Positions 13,836-22,040 of a stretch of 37,812 bases of DNA are shown here, piece by piece. The DNA comes from Nitrospirae bacterium UBA4572. Lineage in GTDB: Bacteria; Nitrospirota; Leptospirillia; Leptospirillales; Leptospirillaceae. A model generated the notes under the pieces. It was not told the DNA's origin and did not search any database. It saw nothing but the letters and a program-made list of their open reading frames with translations. The stretch lies in NCBI GenBank assembly GCA_002387725.1, contig DGKK01000065.1, positions 1 to 37,812 of the forward strand. Direction: 5' to 3'. The first letter of the stretch is position 1. Every line of letters begins with the position of its first letter. A program made the translations under genes and the position numbers.

Positions 13836-14951
13836 TCATCGGGGAGCTTCTCCGAAAAAATCATTGATAAAATAACGGCTCAAATTAAGGCCTTGGTGAG
13901 TATAGCTCGATCCGATGGCAGCCCCGTAGGGGAGATCGGGCTCCCTGTCCATTTTTTCATAGCGCAGCTTAAAAACGGGCTGTCCATCGACTATCCGAAA
14001 AGGAACATCATGGGGGCGCACTTCTAGAACACCGCGGGCACCATCTCCCGAGATTCCGAATCCCGGATCAAAAAAACCTGCGTAGTGGGTCCGGATTTCG
14101 CCAGCAGCGGCATCAAAGGGAAGCATCTCGGCCGCCAGATCAATGGGGACACGAATTTTTGCACTCGAAGCAAAGAGATAAAACTTTTCCGGCTCCAGAA
14201 CCATCTCTCCCCGTGTCGGAGGGGGGACCGGCTCCCAAAAGTCGGTGGCCTTTTGCTGGTCGCCGGGAACAAGACTCAGAATTCCGGCATCGTGCCTGGC
14301 CCGGAATCCGATGATCGGCATTCCTGTCAGCTTGACACCGAGATAGAGGGAGCCATCCGTGATCCTATCGAAAGGATTGATCCCGACAGCCCCTCCGTCA
14401 GAAACAAACAGGGGCGACCTTCGGTGGCGATCAAGTAGAACTTCCTCCGAGAGGAAGTCTCTCTTTTCAAAAAACCGAACCTGACAAAGAGCTAGTCCTT
14501 GACTAACCCTCAAGGAAAAGGACCGAGAGAAGACCTCAAGATAGAGCCGCCCGGTATAGCCGGGAGAAATATCGTCGAAACGATCTCCTGTCTCGGTAAT
14601 GACACGCGTAAAGACATCGAGACGACCCGTGGAGGACTTGGGATTTGCCTTGGCGGACAAGTGAGCGGGGAGGTTCAGTGACTCCATGAGGGGCACGAGG
14701 TAGACGGCCCCCCTCTCGAGATAGGAAGAGGTTCGAAGGTCAATGGAGTAAAGGGAGAGATCCTGAAGAATATCCGACACCGGGGTCGAAAGGGGTAGGA
14801 AGCTTGAACGAAGTCGATAGGCCGTGGGGCCCAAGCGAAGGTCCATGGAGGAGGGTTGGATCTGCCGTGGCCCCCAGGAGACGTCCGACACAATGACTCC
14901 TTCTTGGACGAGCCCACGGATTTGGCAATCACTCAAAGTTCCCAAGGCCAT
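13836..14951 (-). CDS. dcd: dCTP deaminase, long two-module form
   Basis: This enzyme would convert dCTP to dUTP, feeding dTMP synthesis and controlling nucleotide pools. The protein is 371 residues, about twice the usual trimeric dCTP deaminase/dUTPase length. It appears to carry two copies of the fold: the first half contains QPSSMDLRLGPTAYRL (32-47) and the SPGYTGRLYLEVF segment, and the second contains HYAGFFDPGFG, the characteristic deaminase C-terminal motif. This long form is known in some Proteobacteria. It starts with ATG 14951 and overlaps bluB by 19 bases, so it is the last coding gene of a coupled block ahead of tRNA-Asn. Which half is catalytic was not resolved. Confidence 0.82.
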   Translation of the reverse strand: MALGTLSDCQIRGLVQEGVIVSDVSWGPRQIQPSSMDLRLGPTAYRLRSSFLPLSTPVSDILQDLSLYSIDLRTSSYLERGAVYLVPLMESLNLPAHLSAKANPKSSTGRLDVFTRVITETGDRFDDISPGYTGRLYLEVFSRSFSLRVSQGLALCQVRFFEKRDFLSEEVLLDRHRRSPLFVSDGGAVGINPFDRITDGSLYLGVKLTGMPIIGFRARHDAGILSLVPGDQQKATDFWEPVPPPTRGEMVLEPEKFYLFASSAKIRVPIDLAAEMLPFDAAAGEIRTHYAGFFDPGFGISGDGARGVLEVRPHDVPFRIVDGQPVFKLRYEKMDREPDLPYGAAIGSSYTHQGLNLSRYFINDFFGEAPR

Positions 14952-15718
14952 TCCTCGCGTCGGTCAAGGCCTGGAGACATCGACTCCCATAGAGTCCCTT
15001 CCTGTCGATTCCACCCATCGACAAAGACATGCTTGGAGAGTGGTTGGCGATACGCCCAATCCTCGGTCTCGAGCATGGGCCGGCGAGGAAATTCCCGGAC
15101 ATACCCCAGACAGAGAATGCCAATGGGACGAACATGATAGGGGAGATTCAGAATACCCTGAACATCTTCACGGCGAAAAATTGTCACCCATCCCATGCCA
15201 ATGCCCTCAGCCCTTGCCGCCAGCCACAGGTTCATGATGGCGCACGAGGCGCTGTAAAGATCGGTATCCTGATCGGAAAGACGGCCGAGAACAAAGGGAC
15301 CCTCCCTAGCTGGATCGATCGTCACCGCAATGAGAAGCGGTGCATCGAGAATGGCATCCACCTTAAGAGAGAGGAACTTTTCAGAGCGCGGTGACTCGAA
15401 GACAATGGCGGCGGCCTGACGCTCCTTGTCGACAACACGCTTGAGCTCCCGTCGGATTTCATCCTTTTCTATGAGGATGAAGTTCCATGGCTGCATGAAC
15501 CCCACCGAGGGAGCATGATGAGCCGCCTTGAGCAGGCGGAGAACAGTCTCCATCGGAATGGGGTCGGGGAGAAACTCCCGACGTATATCCCGTCGGGTGT
15601 AGATGGCGTGATAGACCCCCATCTTCTCATCTTCTGGAAGGGAGTGGTCGGGACGAGAAGCAGGCTCTCTCTTTTCCTTTTTTCCCGGAAGGTTGTCATT
15701 GTGCTGTCCCGAGGTCAT
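14933..15718 (-). CDS. bluB: 5,6-dimethylbenzimidazole synthase (BluB)
   Basis: This nitroreductase-fold flavoenzyme would cleave FMNH2 with O2 to give 5,6-dimethylbenzimidazole, the lower ligand of cobalamin. The BluB pattern is clear: TRRDIRREFLPDPIP (42-56), then AAHHAPSVGFMQPWNFILIE (69-88), and later GIGMGWVTIF. The N-terminal 32 residues are extra, charged and probably disordered; an internal ATG at 15622 would give the standard length but has no better ribosome site. The start ATG 15718 overlaps the kamA stop by one base (TGATG), so translation is probably coupled. A cobalamin link is consistent with the CobA-HemD fusion elsewhere in the window, but no other B12 gene is next to it. Confidence 0.87.
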   Translation of the reverse strand: MTSGQHNDNLPGKKEKREPASRPDHSLPEDEKMGVYHAIYTRRDIRREFLPDPIPMETVLRLLKAAHHAPSVGFMQPWNFILIEKDEIRRELKRVVDKERQAAAIVFESPRSEKFLSLKVDAILDAPLLIAVTIDPAREGPFVLGRLSDQDTDLYSASCAIMNLWLAARAEGIGMGWVTIFRREDVQGILNLPYHVRPIGILCLGYVREFPRRPMLETEDWAYRQPLSKHVFVDGWNRQEGTLWESMSPGLDRREEWPWEL

Positions 15719-16953
15719 CAGACAAGCCCCGGGGAAACACGCCGAGGGGTATGCTCACGGGGAGCATTTTCTTGCCCGCGCTGATGGAGCGGAGACGGAA
15801 AGTGTCCCTCAGGACTGCGGAGGGCTTCACTCGTTTTCACCGGCTCGGAGGGAGAGACGCTCGACGACTTCCCGTCGTCACCTTCTGGAAAAATTGCGTC
15901 AGAAGAGACATCCGGATAAGAGTAGATCTTGTTTTCGTAGTTTTTCAAAAGGACCTGACCATTTTCCCGGCCGAGAAGATAGTCATCGGCAAGAACAGGG
16001 ATTTTCCCCCCTCCTCCAGGAGCATCGATGACAAAATGGGGGATGGCCATTCCGGAGATATTTCCTTGGAGCGCCTTCATGATGGAAATTCCCTTTTCGA
16101 CAGGGGTTCGGAAATGATTGGCTCCCCGGGTGAGGTCGGCTTGATAGAGATAATAGGGTTTGACACGGATCTTCAAAAGGCCCTTGAAGAGGGTTCCCAG
16201 AACTTCGGCATCGTCATTGATCCCTTTCATGAGAACGGTCTGACATCCCAAGGGAATTCCGGCATCAGCCAAGAGGCGACATGCCTCTGAAGACTCCGGG
16301 GTTATCTCCCGGGGATGGTTGAAGTGAAGATTCATATAGAGGGGATGAAATCGGGAGAGCATTCGACAAAGTTCAGGGGTCACTCTTTGAGGGAGGGCTG
16401 ACGGAACCCGAGTCCCGATACGGATGATTTCGAGATGTTCGATGGAGCGTAACCCTGTAAGGATCTCCTCGAGAACCTCATCCTTGAGCATCAGGGGATC
16501 CCCTCCGGAGAGGATGACATCCCTGACTTCGGGATGCTCCCGAATATAGTCAATTCCCTGTCGAATTTCTTCCCGGCTCACAACCCCTTCGGGCTTGCCG
16601 ACAAGACGTTTTCGTGTGCAGTATCGACAATAAATGGGACATTGGTTGGTCACAAGGAAAAGAACACGGTCCGGATATCGATGGACGATCGCAGGAACCG
16701 GACTATCCGCGTCTTCGCCAAGAGGATCCTCCGGGCTGTCGGCATCCATCCACTCCGCCGGATCTGGTATGACCTGAAGACCGATCGGATCTTGGGGGTC
16801 TGAGATCAGAGAGCGGTAATAATCATTGATTCGGATGGGGTAAAGGCCTTCAACCTTTTCGGGGCCAACTCCATTCGCCTCGATCACCCACTCAGGAGGA
16901 AGATCGGCCCCATGCCTGATTCCCTCGACTAGCAGCTTTTGCCATTCCTGCAT
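15718..16953 (-). CDS. kamA: Lysine 2,3-aminomutase
   Basis: This radical-SAM, PLP-dependent enzyme would interconvert L-lysine and L-beta-lysine. The 411-residue protein has the cluster motif CPIYCRYCTRKR (Cys105, Cys109, Cys112). GGDPLMLKDEV is near 150, and the substrate Asp pair is in QADL (Asp273) and VIDAPGGGGK (Asp310), with PLP lysine Lys317. After about residue 350 a 60-residue Ser/Pro-rich low-complexity tail replaces the ordered end seen in clostridial enzymes. Beta-lysine is used as an osmolyte after acetylation or, with EpmB-type paralogs, for EF-P modification; no acetyltransferase or efp gene is adjacent, so the use is open. The start is ATG 16953 with GAGGGG five bases ahead and a hairpin at 16970-16988. 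Confidence 0.88.
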   Translation of the reverse strand: MQEWQKLLVEGIRHGADLPPEWVIEANGVGPEKVEGLYPIRINDYYRSLISDPQDPIGLQVIPDPAEWMDADSPEDPLGEDADSPVPAIVHRYPDRVLFLVTNQCPIYCRYCTRKRLVGKPEGVVSREEIRQGIDYIREHPEVRDVILSGGDPLMLKDEVLEEILTGLRSIEHLEIIRIGTRVPSALPQRVTPELCRMLSRFHPLYMNLHFNHPREITPESSEACRLLADAGIPLGCQTVLMKGINDDAEVLGTLFKGLLKIRVKPYYLYQADLTRGANHFRTPVEKGISIMKALQGNISGMAIPHFVIDAPGGGGKIPVLADDYLLGRENGQVLLKNYENKIYSYPDVSSDAIFPEGDDGKSSSVSPSEPVKTSEALRSPEGHFPSPLHQRGQENAPREHTPRRVSPGLV

Positions 16954-16969
16954 CGTTCCCCTCGCCTAA

Positions 16970-16988
16970 ACAGGGAAAACGTCCCTGT
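16970..16988. promoter_or_regulatory. Hairpin just upstream of kamA
   Basis: ACAGGGA (16970-16976) and TCCCTGT (16982-16988) are perfectly complementary around AAACG. The stem is 16 bases ahead of the kamA ATG and next to its ribosome site. It could end transcripts of the upstream gene or control kamA, though no long T-run follows. Confidence 0.35.
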
Positions 16989-17064
16989 CTGCTTCGAGAA
17001 ATATTTGAGAAACAGTCGACTTTTCCTTCTTTTATCTCGACTTTCCCATATTCAAAAGCACTTA

Positions 17065-18522
17065 TTAGCTTGTTTTTTCGGTAAAATCCTGCACAGGAGA
17101 CCACGCAGGTGACAGAATGGCGTCAACCATGCCGTGAATGAGTTTTTTGTCTTTCGGGCAGGCCGTGACCAAAACGCCTCCGGTCCTGACCGTCTCCCGG
17201 GTCGGGCCCGTCACGAAGTAATACGGGCACAGACGAACACGGTAGCCTTCCTCCTGCTCGACCTCCGACGGAAAGTCGAACCCGGTCATGGGATAGACAT
17301 GCGTCTGACGAAAAGGCTGTAGGACGCTCGGGCTTCGCGAGAAAGAGTCCATGGCATGAGAAACAGCCTCTTTCCATGACTCTTCGGGAAGATCGTGGCC
17401 GACAACAACCCCTCGACTGCCCCAAGACAGGGGAGAAAAACCGGATGGTTTAATAATGAATCGGCGCTCCCGCTGAGTCAACCCAGCAAGATCTCGAAAA
17501 TCGTGAAGCTCACGATCTCCCGCCACAAGGGACGGTGTCAGTGAGGCCTGAGCGGGGACGGGTGCCGGATCAAGAACCCAGGTCGGAGGAATCAGTCGAT
17601 CAAGCAGGGCGACGGACTCCGAAGAAAGATTCCGGCACCAGTGAGAACGCAGACGAGGATGGTGCCAGAGAGCCATCCCCATTTTTTCTTCAAGCCAGGG
17701 CTTGATCGGAGGAGTGATTCGGACCTTGCCTCCCTTGGCAAAATAGAGCATGAGGTCAGATTTGGGAATATTCGGAAGATCGAAGAGCTCAAAAAAACGA
17801 TAGATAGTCGTTATCCGATGGGTAGCCCCATCGGGACCCGGAAAAAAGAACCCATTTTCGTCAAATCGAAGCTCCCGGGGATGAAGGCAAAATGCAGGAA
17901 AGTACCCCCGGGTCAGATCTCCCGCAATGAGGGACATTTCATTTCTATAGTCTTGAGACTCATCGGAAACAACAATGGCCAGAACAGGGTTGGGGTCAAG
18001 GGACTGAATCATGGCGGCAAAGCCTTGGAGTATCCCTTCAGGGCCGCCGATCATTCCTCCCTGCCCCCGATCGCGGTAGATTCTTGAGAGAGCCAGAAGA
18101 AGACCCGGGCCTCCCGGGACAGCATCCATCTCAGTGAGAACGGGTCCTTCAGATGTTAACAGGAGATCCGGGCGCAGGACTCCGGGAAGATCAGATCTGA
18201 ATCGGCGGGCAAGGCCATAGGCGAGGAGGTCCGGAGGCTTGCCCCGATCAAGGTAGTCCCTGACAAACTCCTCCCCCACTGAGGGCTCACGGTAAAGACG
18301 GTCAAAGGCTCGGTAAAAAGAAAGGAGCGCCTGTCCCAACGAGGAGAGAAATGAGTCGTCGATCCCGGAAAAGCTGACTGGGTGAGGTGAAAAGCGAAAA
18401 GGCCTCTCAAAAAGCCCCTGGACCTTCAGGGTCGATCCAACATTTTTGTACAACGGCCCCTCCGGAGCGTGGCTGGCCGGAGCAATACCGGCACGAAAGC
18501 AATCTGGTCCGAATAATCCCAT
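17065..18522 (-). CDS. Uncharacterised protein with ATP-grasp-like features
   Basis: I do not recognise this 485-residue protein by name. It has no signal peptide or membrane helix. The middle holds LLTSEGPVLTEMDAVPGGPG (about 121-140), and the C-terminal third has RRFIIKPSGFSPLSWGSRG followed by VVVGHDLPEESW. This pattern resembles the phosphate-binding and lysine-containing strands of ATP-grasp enzymes, possibly in a permuted order as in glutathionylspermidine-synthase-like families. The assignment is inference. The gene is first of the run that continues to kamA, bluB and dcd after a 111-base gap. No ribosome site precedes the ATG at 18522, so translation may be leaderless or start further in. 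The divergent partner is the hemX-like gene. Confidence 0.6.
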   Translation of the reverse strand: MGLFGPDCFRAGIAPASHAPEGPLYKNVGSTLKVQGLFERPFRFSPHPVSFSGIDDSFLSSLGQALLSFYRAFDRLYREPSVGEEFVRDYLDRGKPPDLLAYGLARRFRSDLPGVLRPDLLLTSEGPVLTEMDAVPGGPGLLLALSRIYRDRGQGGMIGGPEGILQGFAAMIQSLDPNPVLAIVVSDESQDYRNEMSLIAGDLTRGYFPAFCLHPRELRFDENGFFFPGPDGATHRITTIYRFFELFDLPNIPKSDLMLYFAKGGKVRITPPIKPWLEEKMGMALWHHPRLRSHWCRNLSSESVALLDRLIPPTWVLDPAPVPAQASLTPSLVAGDRELHDFRDLAGLTQRERRFIIKPSGFSPLSWGSRGVVVGHDLPEESWKEAVSHAMDSFSRSPSVLQPFRQTHVYPMTGFDFPSEVEQEEGYRVRLCPYYFVTGPTRETVRTGGVLVTACPKDKKLIHGMVDAILSPAWSPVQDFTEKTS

Positions 18523-18546
18523 TGTGATAAACTGAACAGAAGAAAC

Positions 18547-18556
18547 CTTCTAGAAG
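18547..18556. promoter_or_regulatory. Palindrome in the divergent region before the hem cluster
   Basis: CTTCTAGAAG is a perfect 10-base palindrome in the 113-base space between the ATP-grasp-like gene and the hemX-like gene. The position suits an operator for either. No known regulator site is recognised. Confidence 0.25.
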
Positions 18557-18635
18557 TCTAACATAGTTTTCAGGCAAACGACTTGAGGCAGTTTCCGGCT
18601 TCCGGACACCACGGCAACAACAGGACAGGGTCTGC

Positions 18636-19484
18636 GTGACAATTTCCCCCCTTGAGCTTCTCCTCCTTGAAATGGCAAGCGGCTTCTATCTGGGCGCCTT
18701 CATTCTCTATCTTTCGGAGATTCTTCTCTCGCGCCCTCCCAGGATTCCCTGGGCTCCGGTGACCGCGGGGGTGGGGGGAGTCCTGTTCCAATCCCTTGCC
18801 ATCTTTATTCGATTCGGCTTTCAGGGCCACGTCGCGCTCCTCTCACTTCGAGAGGTCCTTTCCTTTTTTTCCTGGTCTCTGGTTCTGACTTTCCTTTATC
18901 TTGAACACCAGAAAAAGGTGCGGATCCTGGGACTCTTCATCTTTGGAATTGCCTTCTTTTCAACCCTTATGGTCATTGGAATTTCCTTCAGGGCGCCGGT
19001 TCTGTCAAGCGGAGCGCCGATCGGCCTCCTTCTTTCCATTCATACCCTCCTGATCGACTTGGGACTGGCGTCGGCGGCCTTGGCATTTATGGTTTCCGTT
19101 CTCTACCTGGTGCTCGATCATTTTCTTCGGAGAAAGATCTTCAACAGATTTTTCGCCCGGATCCCCTCCCTCGAAACCCTCGATCAGCTGAACAACAACT
19201 TTAGTGGGATCGGGTTTGTTTTCTTGACCGCAGGACTCTTTTTTGCCATGATTTGGTCATTGGAAAAGTTCGGGAGAACTCTTCCGCTCGCGTCCCAAGG
19301 CCGACTCGCCTTTATCGGAGCGATTCTCGTCTGGTTGCTTTATGCCATGACTGTGCTTGTCAGAAGGAACCGTCGATTCCGGGGAAAGCAGGCCGCGTAC
19401 CTATCGATTTCGGGGTTTCTTGTCTTTGCTGCAACAATGTTGGTGTTGGCCTTCTTTTCTAAAGGCTCCCATTTCATTTTATAG
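18636..19484 (+). CDS. hemX: Cytochrome c assembly / HemX-like membrane protein
   Basis: This 282-residue integral membrane protein has about eight hydrophobic helices in the CcsA/HemX style, with a conserved layout ending in an AATMLVLAFFSKGSHF helix. The tryptophan-rich WGxxWxWD haem-handling motif of true CcsA is absent, so a HemX-like role is preferred. In Bacillus, HemX is encoded beside hemA and lowers HemA levels. Here it directly precedes hemA in a hemX-A-C-D-B order, which supports that view, but haem transport cannot be excluded. The start is GTG 18636, with ACAGG a few bases upstream. It is the first gene of the plus-strand tetrapyrrole cluster. Confidence 0.72.
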   Translation: MTISPLELLLLEMASGFYLGAFILYLSEILLSRPPRIPWAPVTAGVGGVLFQSLAIFIRFGFQGHVALLSLREVLSFFSWSLVLTFLYLEHQKKVRILGLFIFGIAFFSTLMVIGISFRAPVLSSGAPIGLLLSIHTLLIDLGLASAALAFMVSVLYLVLDHFLRRKIFNRFFARIPSLETLDQLNNNFSGIGFVFLTAGLFFAMIWSLEKFGRTLPLASQGRLAFIGAILVWLLYAMTVLVRRNRRFRGKQAAYLSISGFLVFAATMLVLAFFSKGSHFIL

Positions 19485-19550
19485 GGCCGACAGATACCAT
19501 GCCGGATTCCCTGCGACAAAGATAAGCTAGGTGATAGCGGAGACAGCCAT

Positions 19551-20927
19551 TTGATCAAGATCACCCTTGCTGGCGTCAACCACAAGACAGCTCCCGTGGA
19601 AATCAGAGAGAGAATTGCTTACCCGAAGGAAAGCCTTTCCTCTGCGGTACAGGCTCTTGCCCGTCAGGACTCCGTCCTGGAATGCCTCCTCCTTTCCACA
19701 TGCAATCGCGTGGAAATCCTGACAATAACATCAAACATCCATCCATCTCCCGACTTTTTCACCGACTTCCTCTCGAAGACTCATCCCGCCCTCACCTCGG
19801 TCCCCCTTCGCCCTCACCTCTATTACAAAACCGACTCCGAAGCGGTGGAACATCTTTTTCAGGTGACGGCAAGCCTTGACTCGATGGTTGTGGGGGAGCC
19901 CCAGATTACAGGGCAGGTCAAGGAATCCTTCGAGATCTGTCGAAAAGAGAACTCCGTTGGCCCCTACCTGAATCAGATCTTCCAGCGCGCAGTCAGTTCG
20001 GCAAAACGTGTCCGTTCGGAAACGGCGATCAGCCACCTTCCCGTCTCCATCAGTTATGCCGCCTGCCAGCTGGCTCGAAAAATCTTCCAGGACATGTCCA
20101 ACAAGTCCGTCCTCCTCCTCGGAGGAGGGGAGATGGCACAACTTACCGCCCGCCACATGAAAAAAATGGGTGTTCGCTCCCTCACCCTTATGACACGGGA
20201 TCCTGCCAAGGGGGAACCCCTGGCGGCTGAATACGAAGCAACCTATGCCCCCATGTCCCGTCTCGATGACATCCTCTCTGAGGCTGATATGGTCGTCTGC
20301 TCGACCGGTGCAGAGACGTACTTGCTGACGGTTCCGATCATGGAGTCGGCCATGGAGCGGAGAGGGTACCGCCCCCTTTTTCTGATCGACATTGCCGTTC
20401 CCCGAAATATTGACCCCGAGATCTCCCGACTGTCGAATACCTTTCTCTACAATATCGACGACCTACGATCCGTGGTTTTGTCCAACCAGAAAGAACGGGA
20501 AATGGAGACCTTTGCCGCCAAGGAAATTGTGCGACAAGAGGTTGCCCAGTTTGAGAAGTGGCGAGCGGAGCGATCAGCCGTTCCCCTGATTCAGGCACTG
20601 AGACAGCATACAGAAGAAATCCGTCTTGCCGAACTTGATCGTTTTTCAAGAACCCTTGACACCCTTCCCGATGAGGCCCGCAAGCAAGTTCTTCTTCTGA
20701 CACAGTCTCTGATGAACAAGATGCTTCATCCCACCTATCAGACATTACGAAACTCGTCGAACATTGATGAAGCCTGGGAGTGGATCACCCGCTGCTACGG
20801 ACTCCCCCCCGAGATCCTCTCCCGAAACGGATCACATGAAGACACCTCCCCAAAAGAGCGGGAAGGAAAGTCCGTACTCGATTCACCGCTCTCCGATCTT
20901 CCCCTCCCCGGCGAGCAGACTTGCTGA
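19551..20927 (+). CDS. hemA: Glutamyl-tRNA reductase
   Basis: This enzyme reduces glutamyl-tRNA to glutamate-1-semialdehyde with NADPH, the first committed step of C5-pathway tetrapyrrole synthesis. The 458-residue protein begins ITLAGVNHKTAPVEIRER and holds the catalytic cysteine in LLLSTCNRVEI (Cys51). GEPQITGQVKESFE follows, and the NADPH-binding LLLGGGEMAQLTARH is near 190-205. The dimerisation helix fills the C-terminal third, as usual, with a slightly long charged tail. The start is TTG at 19551 with GGAGA upstream. Its last bases overlap hemC by 7 nt. The partner aminomutase gene hemL is not in this window. Confidence 0.94.
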   Translation: MIKITLAGVNHKTAPVEIRERIAYPKESLSSAVQALARQDSVLECLLLSTCNRVEILTITSNIHPSPDFFTDFLSKTHPALTSVPLRPHLYYKTDSEAVEHLFQVTASLDSMVVGEPQITGQVKESFEICRKENSVGPYLNQIFQRAVSSAKRVRSETAISHLPVSISYAACQLARKIFQDMSNKSVLLLGGGEMAQLTARHMKKMGVRSLTLMTRDPAKGEPLAAEYEATYAPMSRLDDILSEADMVVCSTGAETYLLTVPIMESAMERRGYRPLFLIDIAVPRNIDPEISRLSNTFLYNIDDLRSVVLSNQKEREMETFAAKEIVRQEVAQFEKWRAERSAVPLIQALRQHTEEIRLAELDRFSRTLDTLPDEARKQVLLLTQSLMNKMLHPTYQTLRNSSNIDEAWEWITRCYGLPPEILSRNGSHEDTSPKEREGKSVLDSPLSDLPLPGEQTC

Positions 20928-21886
20928 GCCCTTCAGACTCCTCTCCCATCAGAATCGGAACACGTGGATCGGAACTGGCATTGTGGCAAGCTCGCCATGT
21001 GGCGGCCATGATCCGTCACACGGCCGGCCTCGAATCGGAACTCACCATCATCAAGACAACCGGGGATATGATCCTCTCCGTCCCCCTCTCTCAGGTGGGG
21101 GGCAAAGGACTCTTCGTCAAGGAAATAGAGGAAGCCCTTATTGCCGGGACAATCGATCTCGCCGTCCATAGCATGAAGGATGTTCCGGCCTTTCTGCCCG
21201 AGGGCCTTGAGATCGGAGCCATCCTCTCCCGTGAAGATCCGAGAGATGCCTTTGTCTCGAATGCTTACTCCTCCTTTTCCTCCTTGCCCCCCGGGGCTCG
21301 AATCGGAACATCATCCCTCCGGAGAATGGCGCAGCTCAAAAAGCGCCGGCCGGATCTCCGATTCGAATCGTTGAGGGGAAATGTGGGGACCCGCCTTAGA
21401 AAGCTTGACGAAAATCAGATCGATGCCATCATCCTGGCAGCTGCCGGACTCATACGTCTTGGATTCTCGGACAGAATTCGAGAATATCTCCCCGTTGAGC
21501 TCTCCCTTCCGGCCGTCGGACAGGGAGCCTTGGGTCTTGAGTGTCGAACGGGAGACCATCGCATTCGTACCATTCTTGCCAGAATGCACGACCCGGAGAC
21601 AACGGCGTGCGTTTTGGCTGAGCGAGGAGTTCTCTCGGCACTCGACGGAGGATGCCAGCTCCCGATCGCCGCCCATGCCCGCACCATCAGTCCGGAACAG
21701 ATCGAGTTGATCGCTCGCATTCTCGATGTCGAAGGAACCACACTTCTCGAGGAGCACACGTCCGGACCGGCAAAAGAGGCCCATAGGCTCGGTGTGGAAG
21801 CCGCACAGAAACTCTTGTCCCGCGGCGGTCAGAAAATCCTGACGGATATTCTCTCTGCAGCACGAATTTCTTCCTCCGAAAAATGA
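20921..21886 (+). CDS. hemC: Hydroxymethylbilane synthase
   Basis: This cytosolic enzyme joins four porphobilinogens into hydroxymethylbilane. The 321 residues contain IRIGTRGSELALWQA (10-24), the acidic catalytic loop HSMKDVP (83-89) and RIGTSSLRR (127-135). The LPAVGQGALGLECR segment is near 195, and the dipyrromethane cofactor cysteine lies in LDGGCQLPIAAHA (Cys245). All expected residues are present. The start is TTG 20921, overlapping the hemA stop, so the two are likely coupled. A 154-base gap follows before the next gene. That gap contains an ATGATCAAATCAT palindrome and a 36-codon frame beginning near 21939 that runs into the next gene start; it has no clear ribosome site and is not called. 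Confidence 0.95.
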   Translation: MLSPSDSSPIRIGTRGSELALWQARHVAAMIRHTAGLESELTIIKTTGDMILSVPLSQVGGKGLFVKEIEEALIAGTIDLAVHSMKDVPAFLPEGLEIGAILSREDPRDAFVSNAYSSFSSLPPGARIGTSSLRRMAQLKKRRPDLRFESLRGNVGTRLRKLDENQIDAIILAAAGLIRLGFSDRIREYLPVELSLPAVGQGALGLECRTGDHRIRTILARMHDPETTACVLAERGVLSALDGGCQLPIAAHARTISPEQIELIARILDVEGTTLLEEHTSGPAKEAHRLGVEAAQKLLSRGGQKILTDILSAARISSSEK

Positions 21887-22040
21887 TCCCGGCATCCCGG
21901 ATTGAAGATCCCTCATCTTCCGCTCTATGATCAAATCATGAGACCGATACCCACCTTGGATTCCCAAATAACGTCGATTACGCTCTCCCGTTTGAGCCCT
22001 CAATATTGTCTGTCTCTCCGAAAACGAAAAAGGGGGAACA

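Noticed and set aside
21926..21940. ATGATCAAATCAT as an FNR box
   Set aside because: The half-sites are spaced by three bases, not four, and there is no matching promoter.
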